This document shows positions 5,822 through 8,653 of a stretch of DNA of 8,653 nucleotides, piece by piece. Position 1 is the stretch's first letter. Each line of letters starts with the position of its first letter. Where the stretch lies: contig JBBRMQ010000186.1 of assembly GCA_038230775.1 (NCBI GenBank), positions 1 through 8,653 of the forward strand. The letters are read 5' to 3'. The notes beneath the pieces were generated by a model. The model was not told the origin of the DNA. It made no database searches and saw nothing but the letters and a program-made list of their open reading frames with translations. Position numbers and translations under genes: made by a program. This DNA comes from JBBRMQ01 sp038230775. GTDB lineage: Bacteria; Acidobacteriota; Thermoanaerobaculia; Gp7-AA8.

Positions 5822-8385
5822 TGGGTAGGACGATTGTAAGTGGCAAAGTCGGCCATAATCGACCCATTCTCCTCGCCGGAAGCCGCCTCGGCCCCTATGA
5901 AATCGTCGCGCCTCTCGGCGCGGGCGGCATGGGGGAGGTCTTTCGCGCGCGCGACACCCGGCTCGATCGCAGCGTCGCCATCAAGGTGCTGCCCTCGGCG
6001 TATTCGAATGACGCGCAGCTAAAGACGCGATTCGAGCGGGAGGCGAAAGCGATCTCGCAGCTCAGCCATCCAAACATCTGCGCGTTGTACGACGTCGGAA
6101 ATCAGGACGGCGTCGAGTACCTGGTGATGGAACTGCTCGAGGGACACACGTTGGCCGGACCGCTGCCGCTCGCCGACGTCGTGAAGTACGGCGTGCAGAT
6201 TGCCGAGGCGCTGGAGAAGGCGCATCGCAACGGGATCGTGCATCGCGATCTCAAGCCGCAGAACATCATGATCACGAAGACGGGCGCGAAGCTGCTCGAC
6301 TTCGGCCTGGCCAAAACGGCGGCGGTCGACGTCGGTGCGGAAGGACCGACCGCGCAGCAGATCACGCGCGAGGGGACGATCGTCGGCACTTTTCATTACA
6401 TGTCGCCGGAACAGCTCGAAGGACTTCCCGTCGATGCGCGCAGCGACATCTTCGCGTTAGGCGCGGTCCTGTACGAGATGGTCACGGGAAATCGCGCGTT
6501 CTCTGGCAAGACGAAGACGAGCGTGATCGCCGCGATCGTGGCCGCCGATCCGCCGCCGATTCTGGACGCGCCGCCGCCCTTCCAGGATCTGATCCGCGCC
6601 TGTCTGGCGAAGGATCCCGACGCGCGGATGCAGTCGGCACACGACGTCGCGCTGCAACTGCGGTCGATCGAGAAGTGGGGAGCGGCTTCTCCCGGTCGCA
6701 AGAGGAATTGGTTGCCATGGCTAATCTCTCTCGCACTTGCCGCATCACTGATCGCGGTTCTGCTCACGCGGCAGCGGCCGCAATCGCAGCCGCTTCAATT
6801 CACGATCGAATCGCCACCGAATACGAGCATCGACGGTCCTCCAGCGATCTCGCCTGATGGCCGACGCCTTGTCTTCCGCACGATTGCGGCGGACCACTCC
6901 AGATTGTTGTGGATGCGATCGCTCGATTCGGTCACCGCACAGCCACTCAAAGGGACCGAAGGCGTCTCGTTCGCGTTCTGGTCGCAGGATGGAAAGAACG
7001 TCGGCTTCACCGCTCGCGGCAAGTTGTGGCGGCTTGATCCAGCGGACGGCAGCGTGCGCACGATCTACGAGCCTGTCGAGTTTCCGCCAGGCGGCGCGAC
7101 ATGGAATCGCGACGGCGTGGTGATTGTCGCGCCGCAAACGGAGGGAACGCTGTGGCGAGTGCCGGCGTCGGGCGGAACCGCGACGATGATTCCAGGAACC
7201 GCGAAGCAGGTTGCTTATTGGCCGTCGTTTCTGCCTGACGGCGATCACTTCCTCTACAACCGCGAATACGCGGGGAAGGAGAGTGGCATCTACGTCGGGT
7301 CGCTGACATCGAACAACACGAAACGGGTTCTTCCTTCCGATGCAAGCTTCAACACCTCACGCTCGACGTACGCGGCTGGTAACCTCTATTACGAGCGGTC
7401 TGTGTCGCTGTACCGCATTCCATTTGATGTGAAGAAGCTCGAGACGCGCGGCGAGCCGGTGAAGATCGAGGACAACGTGGAGTTTCCTGCGCCCGGCCGC
7501 GCCGCGTTCTCGGTCTCGGACGAGGGGACCATCGTCTATCGAAAGAGCGGCCCGGCGATCGTTGGACAGATGACGATCATCAATCGCGGCGGACACGCCC
7601 TCGGCACGGTCGGTGATCTGCTGCCCTACGGCCACTTCGCGCTGTCTCCGGACGAAACGCGCATCGCATACGCGCGCGACGAGGAAATCTCGACGATCTC
7701 CATCCTGGATCGTGCACGCGGGACGTCGAGCCGCGCGGTGCTCGAACTGTGGGCCGCGAACTCAGCCTGGTTCTCCGATAACCGGTCGCTTTTCTATTCG
7801 GCGGCGGCCGACGGTCCTCCCAACGTCTACGTCCGTCGCGCGGGCGCGCCTTCGGAGCTTCTCCTGAAGAGCGATCGACAGAGCTGGGCCACGTCGGTGA
7901 CGCCCGACGGCAAGTACGGCATCTACGACTTCGACGATCCGAAGACGACGTTCGACATCTATGCGATTCCGATCGCGCCGCCGCATACACCGATCCCGAT
8001 CGTGAAGTCGCCGGCGCGCGAACGTGACGGAAAAATCTCTCCGGACGGGAAATGGATTGTGTACGTCTCGGACGAGAGCGGCCAGCAGGAAATCTACGCC
8101 GCGACATTTCCAGATGCGAAATCGCGGGTGCAGATTTCGAACAGTGGCGGCGTGACGCCGCATTGGAGCCGCGACGGTCGCGAGTTGTATTACCTCCAGA
8201 CTGAGTCGAAGCGTCTGATGGCCGTCAAGGTGACGTTCTCCAACGGCGAGCTGCGTCCCGCGGTTCCGGAGCCGCTGTTCCTCATTCCGTCGGGCTTGTT
8301 CGACGGGTCGCGCGATGGAAGTTTCATCGTCAGCCAGGAACGGATCAACAGCGAGTCGCCCGGGCTCACCGTGCTGATGAAGTAG
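5821..8385 (+). CDS. Transmembrane Ser/Thr protein kinase with TolB/WD40-like propeller
   Basis: An 854-residue protein if translation begins at the TTG at 5821. The kinase domain spans about residues 26-285, with GAGGMGEV (33-40), Lys55, Glu74, HRDLKPQN (141-148), DFG (160-162) and SPE (195-197); all key residues are present. A membrane helix follows at about 297-315 (WLPWLISLALAASLIAVLL). The remainder is a beta-propeller of TolB/PD40 type with repeated SPDG-like strand signatures, for example near 344, 388, 472, 609, 695, 739 and 783. Proteins of this architecture are frequent in Acidobacteriota; the propeller is presumed to sense or bind something in the periplasm. The start is uncertain: the TTG shares its first base with the ATG of the divergent kinase, no Shine-Dalgarno is seen, and the next in-frame ATG lies inside the glycine loop (residue 37) and is too late. 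A start at ATT 5866 would match the usual short N-terminus but is a rare codon. Confidence 0.94.
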   Translation: MGRTIVSGKVGHNRPILLAGSRLGPYEIVAPLGAGGMGEVFRARDTRLDRSVAIKVLPSAYSNDAQLKTRFEREAKAISQLSHPNICALYDVGNQDGVEYLVMELLEGHTLAGPLPLADVVKYGVQIAEALEKAHRNGIVHRDLKPQNIMITKTGAKLLDFGLAKTAAVDVGAEGPTAQQITREGTIVGTFHYMSPEQLEGLPVDARSDIFALGAVLYEMVTGNRAFSGKTKTSVIAAIVAADPPPILDAPPPFQDLIRACLAKDPDARMQSAHDVALQLRSIEKWGAASPGRKRNWLPWLISLALAASLIAVLLTRQRPQSQPLQFTIESPPNTSIDGPPAISPDGRRLVFRTIAADHSRLLWMRSLDSVTAQPLKGTEGVSFAFWSQDGKNVGFTARGKLWRLDPADGSVRTIYEPVEFPPGGATWNRDGVVIVAPQTEGTLWRVPASGGTATMIPGTAKQVAYWPSFLPDGDHFLYNREYAGKESGIYVGSLTSNNTKRVLPSDASFNTSRSTYAAGNLYYERSVSLYRIPFDVKKLETRGEPVKIEDNVEFPAPGRAAFSVSDEGTIVYRKSGPAIVGQMTIINRGGHALGTVGDLLPYGHFALSPDETRIAYARDEEISTISILDRARGTSSRAVLELWAANSAWFSDNRSLFYSAAADGPPNVYVRRAGAPSELLLKSDRQSWATSVTPDGKYGIYDFDDPKTTFDIYAIPIAPPHTPIPIVKSPARERDGKISPDGKWIVYVSDESGQQEIYAATFPDAKSRVQISNSGGVTPHWSRDGRELYYLQTESKRLMAVKVTFSNGELRPAVPEPLFLIPSGLFDGSRDGSFIVSQERINSESPGLTVLMK
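5822..5865. promoter_or_regulatory. Candidate back-to-back promoters between the divergent kinases
   Basis: Between the minus-strand ATG at 5821 and the first conserved residues of the plus-strand kinase there is an AT-richer stretch. It holds a -10-like TACAAT on the minus strand (plus 5833-5838), ending 11 bases before the ATG at 5821, and a -10-like CATAAT on the plus strand (5854-5859). Neither has a convincing -35 at 17 bases and neither gene has a Shine-Dalgarno, so very short leaders or leaderless transcripts are possible. This is inferred from pattern only. Confidence 0.3.
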
Positions 8386-8406
8386 CAGGTGACCTTGTGT
8401 GTGGAG

Positions 8407-8475
8407 CGGCTTCAGCCGGTCTTCCGGCCTCCCCGTACGGTTGCCGGGGCACGGCAAGTGCACTGTTGATCAGTG
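8407..8475. other. Palindrome-rich spacer, possible terminator of the propeller kinase
   Basis: The 106-bp gap between the kinase TAG and the next ATG contains a string of short inverted repeats: CGGC-TTCA-GCCG (8407-8418), CCGG-TCTT-CCGG (8416-8427), CCCCG/CGGGG (8431-8449, 9-nt loop) and CACTG-TTGAT-CAGTG (8461-8475). The first three could form a terminator for the upstream gene, but there is no T tract. The last lies seven bases before the ribosome site of the next gene and could affect its translation. No promoter motif is obvious. Confidence 0.35.
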
Positions 8476-8491
8476 ACCAAACGGAGGATCC

Positions 8492-8653
8492 ATGCATAAG
8501 GGAAAAGACTTCTTGAAGGCGCAGGTCAACAACGCCGTCGTGCAGCACAAGACTCTCATCGAGAACCTCGAGGACCACATCAAACAGGCGGATGACCGGC
8601 GCTATACCGTGTTGTGCGAAAAGTACCTGCCGCGCATGCGCGACCACCAGGAG
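8492..8653 (+). CDS. Unidentified small helical protein, 5' part only
   Basis: ATG 8492 is preceded by GGAGG at 8483-8487 with a 4-base spacer, and 54 codons stay open to the window edge. The visible peptide (MHKGKDFLKAQVNNAV at the start, then KYLPRMRDHQE at the end) is highly charged with heptad-like hydrophobic spacing (LIENLEDHIKQ), suggesting an amphipathic helical bundle. There is no signal peptide or membrane segment in this part. I do not recognise the family; a ferritin-like or other four-helix fold is a guess only. It is on the same strand as the propeller kinase but separated by a palindromic spacer, so co-transcription is uncertain. Confidence 0.75.
   Translation, partial: MHKGKDFLKAQVNNAVVQHKTLIENLEDHIKQADDRRYTVLCEKYLPRMRDHQE

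Noticed and set aside
4871..5839. Plus-strand 322-residue frame opposite the kinase domain of the fusion protein
   Set aside because: It mirrors the kinase codons, is rich in Arg, Ala, Val and Asp, and has no motif; a shadow.

Overview
The window is GC-rich DNA from a bacterium. Two long transmembrane Ser/Thr kinases with PEGA, FGE-like and TolB-propeller sensor regions, a secreted BNR-repeat (sortilin-like) protein and dense GC-rich palindromic repeats together suggest an Acidobacteriota lineage, perhaps Vicinamibacteria. That placement is an inference from gene content; there is no rRNA or other marker in the window.

Layout, left to right. Positions 1-1455 (minus) hold the N-terminal 485 residues of a secreted BNR/Asp-box propeller protein whose 3' end lies outside the window. 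Divergent from it, with only 42 bp between the starts, is a 100-residue membrane protein (1498-1800, plus) resembling the GlsB/YeaQ/YmgE family. A GC-rich nested palindrome follows (1801-1926), and a related copy is embedded in frame in the BNR gene. Next come a DUF1003 membrane protein (2034-2546, minus), a 43-nt inverted repeat with a 73-nt loop (2566-2724), and a C-terminal stub of a lost paralogue (2739-2888, minus).

The stub abuts a 974-residue fusion kinase (2897-5821, minus): kinase, membrane segment, PEGA, FGE-sulfatase-like domain, alpha/beta hydrolase. A second kinase (5821-8385, plus) starts head-to-head with it and carries a TolB-like propeller outside the membrane. The window closes with a palindrome-rich spacer and the start of an unidentified small helical protein (8492-8653, plus).

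The core theme is a divergent pair of one-pass membrane kinases with intact-looking cytoplasmic catalytic domains and quite different periplasmic regions. One carries a pseudo-FGE plus a hydrolase with an apparently complete Ser-Asp-His triad; the other carries a beta-propeller. They probably phosphorylate cytoplasmic targets in response to envelope or extracellular signals, but no substrate can be read from the sequence. I see no CRISPR array, tRNA, rRNA, integrase, transposase or recognisable defence system. The most unusual items are the fusion kinase, the paralogue stub beside it, and the two palindromic repeat families.
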